64,000 nt of DNA, taken from the NCBI GenBank assembly GCA_002794785.1, contig NBBA01000009.1, forward strand, positions 868,001-932,000, written 5' to 3'. Shown piece by piece: positions 11,003 through 25,908 of the stretch. Position numbers and translations under genes: made by a program. How positions within the stretch are numbered: the stretch's first letter is position 1; the number at the start of each line of letters is the position of its first letter. The notes beneath the pieces are model-generated. The model had not been told where the DNA came from and searched no databases. It saw only the letters and a list, made by a program, of their open reading frames with translations. The DNA is from Coniferiporia sulphurascens. Taxonomy: Eukaryota; Basidiomycota; Agaricomycetes; Hymenochaetales; Hymenochaetaceae.

Positions 11003-12967
11003 ATGCTCTCCAGGGAGGCGTCCTCGCCCCCCGATAACTCTACCGCATCCACGCCGGTCCCTGGCCTTGCGTACAACAACACCCCCCCTCCGCCGAACCG
11101 CAAGAGAAAGCATGCCGCCATCAGCGGTGCAACAACCGTAACTGCCTCTTCGCCCGCACCTTCTGAGTCGGGTTTCGCTGGCGCACAGGCCACCGAGGAC
11201 AGCGGTGTCGTAGCTGCCAATGTACACGCATCAGCAAGTCGTCCGCGCCTCACTGTTTCGCGCGGCCCCGTTTTTGTCCCCGTTCATGAAAATTCGACAT
11301 TCTACTCAACTGACCAAATTGCGATAAACCGCCAAGGCTTCCGATATGTGCCTGCGGGACTCGCCGAACCTGGTTCAAAGATACCCTATCGTACCATCGA
11401 AAGCAGGCCGCCTGGATACGTCCGTGTGAGCTGGGAGGATCGTAGCCCATTCGTCAAGGTGACAACGGACGGTCTGGGACTTTGTGGCGAAAAGGGTTAT
11501 AGGAGTGCCCGCCTCAATGTACCCGTGCGCGAAGGAAATTGGTATATGGAAATAAAGATTGAGCGCGGAGGAGGTTCGCGGATGCCGGATGACCCTGCAA
11601 AAGAGGGCGCACATGTTCGACTGGGATGGGGAAGACGAGAAGCTATGCTTAATTGTCCTGTAGGTCTGGACGGATACAGCTATGGCTACTTGGACAAGAA
11701 CGGTCACAAAATCACATTATCAAGACCCCGCCCTTACGGAAAGCCTTTCAGCTCTGGAGATGTCGTTGGCATGTATATCTCTCTACCGCCGAAGCGCAAA
11801 CCAAAACCAAACGACCCCTATGACCCCGCACATGTTAGGCGAGAACGAATTGCGATAGACTTTAAAGGACAGGAATATTTCGAGTCTGTGGAATATCCCC
11901 AGTCGAAGGAGATGATCGCATTAATGGACTCTGTTGCGAATAAATCCAAAGACACCGCTTCTGTCCCCTCCTCGACCAAGAAATCTGCGACTGTGAAGAA
12001 CTTACCCGAGCGAGGGCGCGGGAGCAAACCCGTTCCTGAGCCCGCTCCGCTACAGCCCTTACCCGTCTTGCGCGGGTCGCACATCGCATTTTTTGTTAAC
12101 GGTACTCCACAAGGGATCGCGTTCCAGGACTTGTATGATTATCTGCAACTACGCACAGTACCCTCTGCGCGCAAGGATCGCAGCCGTCGCCGCGCGCGAG
12201 AAGGTCTCGTTGAGCATACTGAAAATCCCTTTGACGATGGTTGGCTTGGGTATTATCCATTTATTTCCCTTTTTAACGGTGCACAAGTACACGTCAACGC
12301 TGGTCCGGACTTCGCGTTTTCTCCGCCCGCAGATATTGAAGGCGCTCTCGCGGGCGACCCAGACTCGGCAGACACAAAGACGCGCACATGGCGTCCCTTG
12401 TGCGAGCGTTATTCGGAATTCATGGAAGAGCTATGGGCGCTGGACAATAAAGAAGAGGCTGAGGTAGAGATGAAGGCATTACAACAAGAAAAGAAGGAAC
12501 GCGACCTATCCGATCGGCCTATACAGAACCGTCCGCCTAATCATCACTCTAAGCACCACCCCAAGGCTCCACCGCAGTCCAAATTTCCTTCCGAAACGAA
12601 AGTCTCTCCTACGCCAATACCTCCCCCTACGCAGGCGGTATCCTCGAACTCGGTTGCATCTCAGTCATTACTGGAGCCTGAACCGCAGACCGTCGTACAT
12701 GAAATGACGGAAGCAGAGAAGAAAATCCAACAACGACGCGAGCGCAAACGCGAACTTGAAAGAGCACGCCGTGCAAAGCAAAGGGAGGAGAAGCAGCGAC
12801 TGAAAAGACTCGAGGAGGAAAAACTCCAGCCGCTCGCTGACATCGTCTCCGTGCCGACTGAGACCGAACTTCCTCCAACTATTGTCATGGAGGGATTCGT
12901 CCATGAGAATTACGGACAGCCTTCAGCTTCAATGGCAGAATCTGACACGGGTCAAAATTCATTATAA
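11003..12967 (+). CDS. BRE2: COMPASS subunit Bre2/Ash2 with SPRY domain
   Basis: This is an intronless gene of 654 codons. Bre2/Ash2 is a core subunit of the Set1/COMPASS complex, which methylates histone H3 lysine 4 in the nucleus. Residues about 90-340 form the SPRY region with its typical elements: a YR(T/Y)-type lead-in, GLGLCGEKGYRSARLNVPV, NWYMEIKIERGG, HVRLGWGRREAMLNCPVGLD, YSYGYLDKNGHK and GDVVGMYISLP. A second SPRY half follows after an inserted basic linker: HIAFFVNGTPQGIAFQDL and LGYYPFISLFNGAQVHVNAG. The N-terminus is Ser/Pro-rich with a KRKH nuclear-localisation-like patch. The C-terminus is a highly charged coiled-coil-like segment (QQRRERKRELERARRAK). No PHD or winged-helix domain is seen, as in yeast Bre2. 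Confidence 0.92.
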   Translation: MLSREASSPPDNSTASTPVPGLAYNNTPPPPNRKRKHAAISGATTVTASSPAPSESGFAGAQATEDSGVVAANVHASASRPRLTVSRGPVFVPVHENSTFYSTDQIAINRQGFRYVPAGLAEPGSKIPYRTIESRPPGYVRVSWEDRSPFVKVTTDGLGLCGEKGYRSARLNVPVREGNWYMEIKIERGGGSRMPDDPAKEGAHVRLGWGRREAMLNCPVGLDGYSYGYLDKNGHKITLSRPRPYGKPFSSGDVVGMYISLPPKRKPKPNDPYDPAHVRRERIAIDFKGQEYFESVEYPQSKEMIALMDSVANKSKDTASVPSSTKKSATVKNLPERGRGSKPVPEPAPLQPLPVLRGSHIAFFVNGTPQGIAFQDLYDYLQLRTVPSARKDRSRRRAREGLVEHTENPFDDGWLGYYPFISLFNGAQVHVNAGPDFAFSPPADIEGALAGDPDSADTKTRTWRPLCERYSEFMEELWALDNKEEAEVEMKALQQEKKERDLSDRPIQNRPPNHHSKHHPKAPPQSKFPSETKVSPTPIPPPTQAVSSNSVASQSLLEPEPQTVVHEMTEAEKKIQQRRERKRELERARRAKQREEKQRLKRLEEEKLQPLADIVSVPTETELPPTIVMEGFVHENYGQPSASMAESDTGQNSL

Positions 12968-13153
12968 CACTGGCCTTCACTCGATACATTTACTTAGTAT
13001 AAGAGGCGTTATAAATATCATCCGGGCGGTCCTGCGCATCTACACAGCTCCCGATAGACACGACGAGTGTGCTATGTTCATAAGACTCCAATCAATACAT
13101 ATGCAGCGATTAACGGCAAAATGTAGATAAGGCTATCGTTTCCAGTGCGAAGA

Positions 13154-16100
13154 TTAATGGACCTGATCATTGCCATCGAGCCGCGGTGTCCTGACAACAT
13201 ACCTATGGGAATGTGGTTCGTTAAAGCATTTCGGAGAAAAATAAAGCAAAACACGTACCCTACGGTAGTACCGTAGCCTTTCTCTTTTTCAACTCGAATG
13301 TCGAAAACGAGCTCCCCGTTGCTAATATCGTAATATACAGTGCAGTAATTTCTGCGCGCCATCACAACTTTGCTATTTCCCGTCGACCCGTCCGTATCGC
13401 GTGTAAACAAAGGCATCTTAATGACCACTTGGATTAGCTTTACCCCTCTCCAAAATGAAAACCAGCACACCATGATCTCATCGGTTTCCGCGTAATGAAG
13501 TGTCTGATGGGTCTTTGACGCACGGTTTGTCACCAGCTGAATGACTGCCTTCGGTGGACTGCACAAAAGAATTCGGATCATGCATGTATCATCTATTTCG
13601 GGCGACGCTTACGGAGTATTCACAATAGCACCTAGCGGGGTATCAGCACAACGTTAGCAGAAGGAATAAAATAGGCCTGAAAATCCTACTTGAGATGACG
13701 TTCAACATATAACGATGATCGATTGCAGCGTCTACATCGCTCGCCCTCTTTTCTTTGACAAGTGTTTTGAATACCCCTACGGCGGCACAGTGGACATCTC
13801 CAGATAGAAAAGTTACTCTAGTGCGTGTTCTTCGCGCAAATTCTTGCATTTTCAGAACGAAGTCATTCCTTTCAGCCTTGAGCATCCCGTGTCAGTAATT
13901 CAGCGAGATAGCACAGAGTTAATGCCGACACGCCTTGTGACCTTCCGCGGTCCAGTGATCGTTCTGTAAAAGCCCTTGTATAGTCATTTTGAACGTCAGC
14001 AATAATACGTCAAGACTCACAAGATCATCAAGTAACTCTGCATCCGCGTTGAACTTATTAACGAATCCGCCGACCGCCGGAGAGCCTCGTTTACCCATAG
14101 CAACCAAGGGATTAAGCTTCGAACCGAGGATAGTCTCCAGGAAGTTCATACGCGGATAGGCAATCGGAATACCTTCGGGAAACAAGTACATCCAGTCACT
14201 CATGTCGCAGAGGCATGTGAAGCATGAGCTCACCAAGCTGGATGACCAGATGATGTACTTGCGGAGGAAGGCTATATATTCTCCGGAAAACTTTATCGTA
14301 CTCAAAGGGACTGCATACTTGGTCCTTGCGCCGCTCGGCCCTAAGAACATACGCACAGGAATATCATAAATCAAAGCCCATATGTTTTGTCCACCATATA
14401 CGTACCTGCAGTCCAAGAGCAACATCGAACAATTTGGTCCGAGGTAGGTAAGGAATGAATGGGAAGGAAATGGTATGTAAGGACCGCGTTGTCCTATGAT
14501 TATGGATTTATTGGAATGTGCCCCTGGTTGATCGTCCGTCCCATCCACATCGACTGTTGAAGATCAGCGTCAGGTCGTTTGGATGCAGCTTAATCAAAGA
14601 ATACAATGCAAACCGTTAATGAAACACTGGAAGAGTAAGAAAAAGAAATAGCCCCGAGAGCCAATCCTGCTGAAATCAGCCCAATTCTAGCCTTTTCGCA
14701 ACATGCCTACACTTACGTGCTAAACACAGAACTTCTCTGTAAGTCATCGGGATCTAACGGCTTATTTTAGGTCAAAGTCAAAAACACGATGAAATTAGCG
14801 CATTTACAGCTCCCAAACCCATCAATCTGAACGATAATATGAACATCAGGGAAACTGCCAGAGAAGACAGGGTTCACTTACCAAATCTGCCGAACAAAAT
14901 TCTGTATAAGTAACAAAGCGATACACAACTAACAACCCATAGACGCACCATGATCATCTAGAGTACATAATTACACTTAGGTAACATTGTCAAAATTATG
15001 TAGCACAGGCTTACCTGCCATATTGATCATAGGGCTGTCACGCCAAGCGTCAGTAATGCTAAGATTCGAGGGGGAGATGTTGATCATACATCGATGCTGT
15101 TGCTCGTGCAAACGCCCCACTCTGAAAAATGCGGCAGTAGTGGCTGAAATAAAAGCGGTCGATGGCAGCCCTCATCTCGAGTGTAATTGAATACTGTAAA
15201 CGGAGGTCAGGCTTCGGGAGGCGCAACCACTCTTGCATCTCAGGTTCCCTGATCAAGCTTGAGAGAAAGATAAGCATCGGCGGCCGCAGACTCGTAAACA
15301 GACTCACCCATCACAATATATCTGGTCTCCGCCGCCTACAAGCACGTGGAAAGGACTGTGCTCATGGTTCCTCAAAACTTTAAAAACCTTTGTTAAGGCA
15401 AAGCTTCTGGTGGGAAATTTAAAAGGAATTCACGGTCTGTCCAGACTGGATCATAGCCAGATTCAAAGCCTGGTCCTCGAAAGTCGTCCGTATTAACACC
15501 CGCAGAGAAGCCATTGCACTGAAAATGAGCATCTAGTCAAAAACACTGCATTTATATTATGGAAACCCGTTACAGAATAAGCCGCCCATCTCATGTTCTG
15601 ATTTCTTCCCGGAACGTAAAATTCGAGGGCTTGTCCGTCATTGATCGTATACCTAGGAACCGTTATCATTTCTAGCCACCACAATTGACCAACAAATTCC
15701 CAAAACATACCTTACACACATTTCCGCTTGGCTCAGAGGGATTTGTATTAAGAATCTCCAAAATGTGAAGGTACTAATCACGACTTCAGTTTTTTCGGAT
15801 CAGCTCGTTCAAGGTAATACACGTACTGTCCCCTGGTGTCCTCGTAAACGTAAAGCTCGTGACCAGGCACGCTCTCCTTACGAGCAGTACCGCTACGGAA
15901 GGGGGTCCCATTCTCATCCAGAAGGGCGGCGCTCGAGTGAGGATCGGCGGGATGAGGCCCTAGATCAAAGGACTTGCCCTCCCCAGTGACACGGGAGGTT
16001 GATCTGCTCATCCCTTTCGCGACTGTCGGGTCCCATTCATACACGAGCATTGGATGTGGATCATACACGGACGCCGCATCCGAGGCTTATCAGTCGTGTG

Positions 16101-16771
16101 AGCACGAATCCGGCAGATCCAAGCATGGTTAGATGGACTCACAGGCAATCATACACGCCCCGTACCAAACACCCTCCCTGTCAACAGTATCATAACGTAA
16201 AAGGGGGCCGACCATTAATTGAAGGTATGGATTCATCCGCACAGCGCGTAAGTATTGCGACCTTTGACCTGGTGATCAGTAGATATTTAGTATTGTCGAT
16301 ACTTAAGAAATACCTTTCGACAGCGCTCATTCCTGTCGGAAAGGATGGGCGGCCATGGGCGCTCGAGCCCGATGCAGACGCCTGCTGGAAAGCATGTCCA
16401 GTAAAGTCTAGTCCAGGCAGGTAGGAGCCGTTCGGACTGGCATAATACGGAAGACCATCTTTAGGAGGCGGGGTTGGAGGTCCATAGTCATCCGGACGAG
16501 GTGGAAGTTGAGGTACTGGTAATTCAGGAGCTTGCAGGCGGTAGGGCTGGGGTAGGGCCGATGGGTATTTGTTGAATCCACCAATAGCGGAGTCGTGAAC
16601 TGGATAGACTTGCTCAACGGGTTCATACCGTCCATCGGGCCCTCGTTGAGGGTTGTTATACAGTCCTGAGCTCTATCGTGAATGCGGCGGTCAGTCGCTC
16701 TCCGACAAACATTCGGAGGATTTGCTTACTCTCTGAGCACGTTTATTTGCGCGCCAACCAGCGTTATCCAT
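13154..16771 (-). CDS. PhoD-like metallophosphatase-domain protein
   Basis: The start at 16771 gives MDNAGWRANKRAQR, then SSGLYNNPQRGPDGRYEPVE after an intron, a proline-rich segment, and a helix-rich middle (LRLPKPDLRLQYSITLEMRA). The PhoD/alkaline-phosphatase-like core includes a region with LGPNCSMLLLDCR, then DHWTAEGHK and TRVTFLSGDVHCAAVGVF. The GDVH motif is the metal-binding signature of the family. The end reads VRTPRLDGNDQVH with TAA at 13154-13156. Many short introns interrupt it. Family members are fungal proteins of about 800 residues whose substrate is not known to me; phosphodiesterase or phosphatase activity is inferred from the fold. No signal peptide is seen at the N-terminus, so a cytosolic location is likely. 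Confidence 0.82.
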
Positions 16772-16980
16772 GGTGATGAGAATTAGCTTTTTCGTTAAGC
16801 ATATATACACTCACTCAGGCTGTCCGCATGTGCAAGGCGCGCCGAGAGCTGTATGTTACGTGATGATATGTATGATTCGCGGCATGAAAGCGGCCTCACG
16901 GGCGCAAAATCACCATCCCACGCTTATACGAAATCCAGAAACGACGTAGACGACGAGTAAAATTAACAGACATAGGAATA

Positions 16981-18899
16981 TTATCCAGTATGTTCTACTA
17001 TTGTTGTTACCAGTTTTCCATCCTTAACGGTTGTCCTCAGCATCTCTGGCACAGCCCTCTCCACAAACACGCCATCCTCCTCTCCTTCTACAGGAAGGCT
17101 CACGTTAATGGCGCTACACTTTGCGGTTGTAATCTCAACACCTAGACACTCTTTCGAGAGGTAAATCTGACCCGAGTCTGTAGAGTCTAACTGGATAGTT
17201 GGCGCGGCCCCAGTGATTTGTAGCGCGAATGAAGGAGAGTTCGTTACGGAAACGGTAGAAATGACCGAATTCACAAGTACGGAAGTCTTGCTGCAGTTGA
17301 CTATAGGGCAAAATCGGTAAACTTGTTGTTGCGTGCTAATGTAAGCTCACCGAGGGTAATTGCGTTAACCTTCCCTTTGATCTGCACAGTTGAATTCTTG
17401 CAACCGAATATGTTGACAATTTGGTTAATTTCGGCATTGTCAACGACGAGACTAGATTCGTTCTCTTGGTATTCCTATAATGAGTGAGCGACAATGAAAA
17501 CGTGTGAGTGGGTTTCTTTCGAACGTACGATAATCCATTTCGCTCCCTCCAGTGCAAATTTGGCGGGCTTCTTGCCTGAAAGGGCTGCAGGTTTTGACGG
17601 CTTTATTGGTCGTTTCGACGCAGTACCAGCGTTTCCGGGCACTGTACTCTCCGTGCGAAGGCTTGGGTTTTTGTGCGTCATCTCTGATTTATCAACCTTC
17701 CGTAGCCCTTTCGTCACCTCATCGCCGCGGTTAAGTTCGGCGAAAATGGCGCCTATTCCGACAGCCTCAGGTGCACTGACGGTGGCGGGGGGCGGGGGTG
17801 GGGGCGGAGGGGCGCCAGATGGGGCACTGGTGCCAGAAAATTGGCTCAGGGGTGATCCCTGTACGTGATCGTGAGCCGGTCGTAGACTGGATAAGGAGGC
17901 TCGGACAAACCCTCGGATTCCAAGCGAGACCTGTCGTATGAAACTCCAAGACATACTTACGCTGCTCCTCCAGCACGGAAAGCCAAGTGCGGACCCATTC
18001 AACCTGCTTCGCGTCCCTAAAGGTTTTTTATTAGCGAGACTTACTTATATCGACAAGAATAGCCTACTTTTCCTTGTGTTCCTTGATTATCTTATTGCCA
18101 TAGAATTCGGCGGACTCCTTCATCTGAGCAACATGAGGTCCCGGCTTGGATTCCTAAGTAAACCTCGTAAAGTGAAGTTCGTTAAGCAGTATGCTTTAAC
18201 ACATACGATTTCAACCCAGCCGACACTCGGTGTACCTTCTGCAATGATCTGCAAGTGATTGAACCAGACGCGCTCCTTACGATTCTTCTCCGGGACCTGT
18301 AAGACAGTCATCACGTCCTTATGGAGCGGTTCTAGCAGTGCATTGAAAGCCTTTGCATCTGGTTTGGTGCAGGTGGATGCAGCAAGGAGGACTAGTCTCA
18401 GGTCCTTGAACACCTGTTCCACATACCCGACCTAAACATATGCACAAGTCATCAGGATCCGAGTCTTACGAGTTACGTGTCCTATTGTCAGTGACGGAGT
18501 GCGCACCTGCTCAATTACAACCGGCGAAGCAAAGGATTTTGTCAAATCCACGAACGCCTTTAGCTTGCTATTAACGATGCTCTCATCAAATGCCTCGACA
18601 CTCCTCGGTATTTCGGCCATCGGTGCAGGTGCGGGGGGCGCAGGGGGCGCAGGCGGTGGTGCTGGAGGGGCCGGAGGAGCATCGAGACCACTTCCGGGGT
18701 CCTCATTTTCAGGCAGACCGGCACGCTTTGGCAATGACGTACTGCTTGCCTGGGCAATCGTTAGATCTTCAAGGCGAGACGTCGCAGCTTCAAGCCTGTG
18801 ATTACAGTGGAAAACAATATCAGACCAAGGACTCTTGGTATTTGTAGACACTTGCCGTTTAATGATCGTGGCTAGCGAGTGCAGGCCCCCTTGAGACAT
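16981..18899 (-). CDS. SRV2: Adenylyl cyclase-associated protein (CAP/Srv2)
   Basis: CAP binds and recycles actin monomers with cofilin, and in fungi it links adenylyl cyclase to Ras signalling. The start is at 18899 (MSQGGLHSLATIIKR). An N-terminal cyclase-binding helix carrying LEAATSRLEDLTIAQ is followed by an Ala/Pro-rich linker. The helical-folded domain comes next (VEAFDESIVNSKLKAFVDLT, KDAKAF-type helices, NRKERVWFNHLQIIAEGTPS). A poly-proline stretch (about 17790-17815), a WH2-like part with GIGAIFAELNRGDEVTKGL and MTHKNPSLR, and the C-terminal beta-helix CARP domain complete it. The CARP domain contains NIFGCKNSTVQIKGKVNAI, TDSGQIYLS and a VPEMLRTTVKDGKLVTTIVE end, which matches the family's usual C-terminus. 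Domain order and length fit the family. Confidence 0.93.
17784..17812 (+). repeat. G-rich tract opposite the CAP poly-proline codons
   Basis: The plus strand carries four or more runs of three or more G. On the minus strand these are the CCN codons of the CAP poly-proline linker. The tract has G-quadruplex potential as DNA, but its obvious explanation is the protein sequence. Confidence 0.6.
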
Positions 18900-19450
18900 T
18901 TCGAACCCGGTGTGACGAACGCAGCAGTGTAAGGGGGAGATCTATAGAGTCTAGCACTGCTACCCGCGGTTGCTAACCGTCCATAGCTCTCGGTCCACGT
19001 GATGGTATATTGACGCGTAGCGGAGTTACTACAGACAATATTATAGACTCATAGTATGTACTGTACATGTAGATGTGGAGATCAATACTGCAGCTGAATA
19101 AATCAAAAAAACTGTCGCTCCTATTTTCCACCGCAAAATACGATTACGTCTTATGTGGGCAATTTCTACTCAAAGTCGGAAGAACACACTAATACTGTAT
19201 TCAAAATTTGTAGCGAATCACGTGTGAGCCATTCAAGTTGGTACAGACCGGTCTCAGGCTTCGGTTAGTAGCAGGACAATATCCCATCGTCCTACACATG
19301 TTGCTCATCGAGAGTCACAAATGACCATAATTACATCGCTGGTTTAATACTGGAACAAGGAATATTCATTTCATCTTGCGCTAAGCAGTACACTGTAAAA
19401 CTTTACTGTATTCCAATCCAAATCGAAAGACTTGGATACATCATTATAAT
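18900..19450. other. Intergenic region upstream of CAP
   Basis: No gene was seen. This is the 5' region of CAP and the 3' region of the aldo/keto reductase, both on the minus strand. It is AT-richer than the flanking exons and has no long open frame. Confidence 0.5.
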
Positions 19451-21196
<1,746 letters not shown>

Positions 21197-21648
21197 TGTG
21201 TCGATATGGAATACCGGGGGAAGTCGTGGGTGGCAAGGAGCAGGCAGAGAACGAAGGAGGCCGTGTATTTCTCGGGCATAATGATGCCATAACTTATAAG
21301 AAGTTATTCGTGAAGAGTCTGTGTGAAGCCGGTGACTGTTTTTAACGACCTTGAGCTTATACGATATAGCAATGTAGATTACAAAGAACCTCCTTATTTC
21401 GGCGAAGCTTATCCCTCCAAGCAAGATAAAGAGTAGCAGAGATAAGGTAATGAATTGAACAGAAGCTGTACCGTATTTTTTGGCTGATGGCACGAGTTCA
21501 TGTTAGATGAACTCGATGAAGTCTGAGCCGTTCAGGCTGAGGTCGTTGCCGAACGCGTTCGATGATCGCCGCACCAAATTAAGCGACCAAAAAAAGTTGC
21601 AGGTCCGACTCCCTAAGTTAGTTTCCACCACTGGTCAAATGCACAGAC
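21197..21648. promoter_or_regulatory. Divergent promoter region, aldo/keto reductase and Pol5
   Basis: About 450 bases separate the two divergent start codons. Short open frames here have no recognisable protein. By position it holds both promoters; no specific element is claimed. Confidence 0.4.
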
Positions 21649-24600
21649 ATGGCTGCTGCAACAACAACTCTTCCTCTCTTCTGGCATCTCTCATCTGCAG
21701 ATAAAGGCGCACGAATCGATGCTTCCGTTAAGCTCGTGTCCACACTGCAGCAGTTTCAGGACAAATTCGTATCAGAGGCCGGACAAGAAATCTCGACGGA
21801 GCCTAGAGAAGACTCGGAGATCGAGGGTGACGACGACAACGAACCCACGGGAAATGATGAAGAATACGAGCCCTACTCATCCAAACTGGATGAGGGGAAC
21901 GCAGCGGATGTCGCTTATGCTATCAGGCGTCTCATTCGCGGCCTCGCGAGCCCTCGAGAAAGCAGTAGGCTTGGTTTTGCTATGGCCTTGACAGAGGTCG
22001 GTTTTAAAATATAGGACTAGCTGCACAATTTCTCATCATATCCTTCAGCTCCTCGCGCGCATAGACACTGTTTCGTGCCAGCAAATACTGGTCCTGCTCA
22101 AAAATGCTTCGCAGACAACCAGTAGCATGTCTGGTCAAGAAGAGCGTGATATGCTCTTTGCCAGACTCTTTGGACTCAAGTCTATAATCCAGTCGGGCCT
22201 CATCTTTCGTCAAAGACCCCTCAGGACATCGTCTACTAGCTCTAGTTCTCTAAAGGCCTATGAAATCTTTTTAACTGAGCTGCTTGCGCTCGGAGAGAAG
22301 AAGTCATGGCTGCGGGAAAGTTGTTGGTGGACTCTAGCATCGGCAGTCGATGCTTTGAACTCATCAGACGTTCCATGGAAGGAGGCCGCATTTAACGTGT
22401 TATTTGATCGCATTTTTATCGGCGATAAATCATGGAGCCCCGAAAAAGTTGCTCTCACTCTGAAATTGCAGAAAATTCGCCGCGACGTGGACTGGCATAC
22501 TTACTGTGGATCGTATTTCAAAAGCAAGGATATCTTAGCTACGACAAATTTGGACTTGCTGGGCCGACTTTTAAAGGTATTAACGCTTTCTTTTCTGATA
22601 CCCTAATGCTAAACAAAATCCCTACGCAGGACTCTGTTTCAGAGGACACGACAGAGGGCGAAACCTCCAAACACTCAGCGGGCCCTTGGAAACCCCAGTT
22701 GCATTTCGTCTGGGATGTAATTCTTGACGCGTTACTCACGGTGGATAATTCCTTCACGTCGTCTGGCAAATTTCAGGATTTCTACCGAATAGTTGTGGAT
22801 GGTACATATTCTATTATTTTGATGAGATCTACTTATGCATTTCCCCTTAGAGACTCTTTTTTCGTCCTCATCATCCCCTCAGCGCAAGTATTGGGGCTTT
22901 CAGGTGTTCCAAAGGGTCGTCCGTCGCCTGCCATCTGCAGAACTGTCTTTATTATTCACGAAGAACTTCATGAGGACGTGGATCAACCAGTTGTCTAAAA
23001 ATGACAGATACTTGCACAAAATTGCCCGACAAGTGGTAAGTCATTAACTCCGAAGTAGACAGAAAAACGCCCACTCATTACATGGCCAACTCATAGGCAT
23101 CAGATATCCAAGAGATTGTAGAGAAGGACCCCCAAACCGGATTTACACTTGTTTTACAGCTTACTGGAACTAATGGCTCCTTTCATTTTGATCGCATCAC
23201 GAAGACTAAAACTGTTGAGACGGTCCTTGCGAATATGGACAATGCCGGTATTAAGGAATACATTGGTTATCTACTCAAGCAAGTTAACGAGAGCGAGGAG
23301 AGTGATTCGTCAGTCGATTTATCCTTCGTGGTTACCTCCTTCTTCATAAATTTCATAGATTCACCCCCATTGATGCACGGAGGACTTGGATCGTTGACCA
23401 AATGTCGACTCTCATACGGAAGGGTTCTATTCCCAAAGATGACGAGACTATTCGCCTTGTTCTCGATTGGCTTACAACTCATGCATTCTTTACGGTTAAA
23501 AAAAGATCTCCCAAGGGCACGAATGTTGCTGTAAGTGATCACCCATCAATGCTATCCATTCAAAGGTTTTGATGGTTTTTCTAGCTTCGTGTAGTTCCTG
23601 AACCGCCATTCTCCGAAGAACTACGGGAATTGTGTGGAAACAAACTACTGGCATGTCTCGGAGATCTCACTGCCATGTCTGCAGCTATCGAGAAAAAGGA
23701 CAACGCCAAAGTCAATAAGGCCAATGGCTTCGCCATGGATGGCAACTCTTGGCTTTTCAAAGTCCTTCTACTGATAACTGAGCTAGAAAAAGACATTAAG
23801 CATACCGTGATAGTTCGAAAATTCAGCGGAGATGAGCGACAATTAAGGGACGAGACTTTCACGACCGTGAATAAAATCAAGGTGCGCTGGTTGGGATACA
23901 TTCTACGCTCTCAATCTAGGCTCAACTACATACATTTGAAGAAATCATCTGGTAGCCGCGAGTCTGCAGGTGGCGCCGAACAGCTGCTTTGCGCATTACT
24001 GTTAAAATGTATGTGTGATGGCGAGGGAGAGGCCGATTGGGATTCTTTAAGGGCAAGAGTTACTTCCCTGTTTCCCGTACCTGTTCCTTACTCTTCCTGT
24101 TGACAGGACTGTATAAGTGCCTCCAACAAACTGTTAGTGCCTTCGAACGGAAATAAGTCGAAGAAGAAAAATGTTGGCGACAACGAGGATGATGCTGACG
24201 ATGGAGACCGCACACCCATAGATCTAATCGTTGACATCATCATCGGGCTACTTGAACGATCTACCTCTTTCACGCGGGCTGTCGCCAACCAGTCATTCGC
24301 AATGTTGTCTCCCTTAATAACCGACAGCACGATCGATCTGATTCTTGCTGTGAGTTTGCGAGCTTGCTGTCGTTGTATCTACGATGTTGATACCTTCCTT
24401 AGCAACTGGAGAGACGAGATCCAACATCGGAAGATGCGGGCGATGATGATGGAGTTGGGGAAATAGAAGACGAAAACACTTCTACAGAAGACGATAATGT
24501 TGGTTCCGCGCGAGAAGACGAAGATGAGGATATTGTGGATGAAGAAAATGCCGAAAGTCTTCGGAGAGCTTTACAAGCTGCGGTCTCGAGCAATGACTTA

Positions 24601-25908
24601 GACGGTGATGGCGACACCTCAGACGAGCATTCAGACGAGGCGAGCATGGACGACGAACAGATGATGCAGATCGACGAAAAATTAGCTGCAGTGTTCAGGA
24701 CAAGGGCCGAGGAGCGAAAGAAAGGAAAAGGTTGATACTGATATGAATATTCTGTCTCCGGTTCTCATGATTGACGTCGTATTTAATCCTTTTCAGACGT
24801 CGGGGCGCAACGGGAAGCGACCTACTTTAAAAATCGTGTCCTCGACCTTGTGGAAATATTCATGAAGAGACAACCTTCCAGTGATCTCGTCCTACGCTTC
24901 GTCCTTCCACTCGTCGAGCTCGTATCAACGGCAAGCTCTGATGAAAAACAGCTTCGCGACAAGGCGAAGGGCATTCTGCGCGCACGGTTAGCAAAGACGA
25001 AGGATGCGCCGGTTGTCGATGTCCCCAAGGCTATTGCGCTTCTAGAGTCCCTACACCAACGCGCCCGGAAGGCTCACTCCTCCGACACGGTCGCAACAAT
25101 TGGTCCGTGTAGTCTTTTTGTTACGAAGGCACTTCTTGCTTCAGAGGAGCAGACTGCTGTCGTGCGTGTTTATGAAGAATCGATTCTGGACTTCGTCACA
25201 CGCAAGGCCTCGGCGATAAATCCCGCCTTTGTCCTCGATTTTATCCGCCGACATCCCATTCAGGCTTGGAATTTGCACAAGTCCGCAGTGGGGATGACAA
25301 CAGACGCGACGAATGGATACAGGCAAACTCAAGCGTTCAACATCGTGCAGGCTATTTTTACTTCGCTCCCCCAGCCTGTGAGCTAATACCACCCTCGTTG
25401 AGTCGTGTTTGAGATGCTGATTGGCCTTTAGGAATCCAAAAAAGTGGAGATCATGTCGTCCATGCCTCTCGTTTCGGGCGCTTTTCTAGCGGCAGTATCA
25501 AGCTCCTGCTCTTCAGATAGTCCAATGATGACGGCGGTACAAATGAGAGATGCACTTAAAGTCGCCCTACAATTGTGCCGTTTTTCGAAACGCTTCTTTG
25601 CAGATACGGCAACACTGAAAGATGCGTGGCAGACTGAGAAATGGGACAAGATGGCATCCGCCTTGTCGTCATCCGAGCAATTCAAGTCTTCAACATCGCT
25701 GGCAAAGACGTGCCAGCAGATTTCGCAACTAACACAGTCATTGCTGCCGTCGGGCAAGTCTTCCTCAGGATCGATCGCGGATCGGATCAAGCCCGTATTG
25801 AAAAGGAAGCAAGAGGGCGACGCAGAGGATGAGGATAATGAATCTAAAATTAAAAAACCAAAGCGAAAGAAAGTACGGAAAGCTCCCAAAACGGTATCCA
25901 AGGAGTAG
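21649..25908 (+). CDS. POL5: Pol5 / MYBBP1A-like nucleolar protein
   Basis: Pol5 is called DNA polymerase phi/V by homology, but the family acts mainly in rRNA synthesis and ribosome assembly in the nucleolus. It starts MAAATTTLPLFWHLSSADKG, then an acidic insert (DSEIEGDDDNEPTGNDEEYE), then DVAYAIRRLIRGLASPRESS and RLGFAMALTE. These are the diagnostic Pol5 N-terminal features. Helical HEAT-like repeats follow (SGQEERDMLFARLFGLKSII, WKPQLHFVWDVILDALL). A long Asp/Glu/Ser-rich region lies at about 24460-24720, and the Lys-rich tail ends KKVRKAPKTVSKE. Introns are few and short. Classical polymerase catalytic motifs are not apparent. It is convergent with MSH3. Confidence 0.9.
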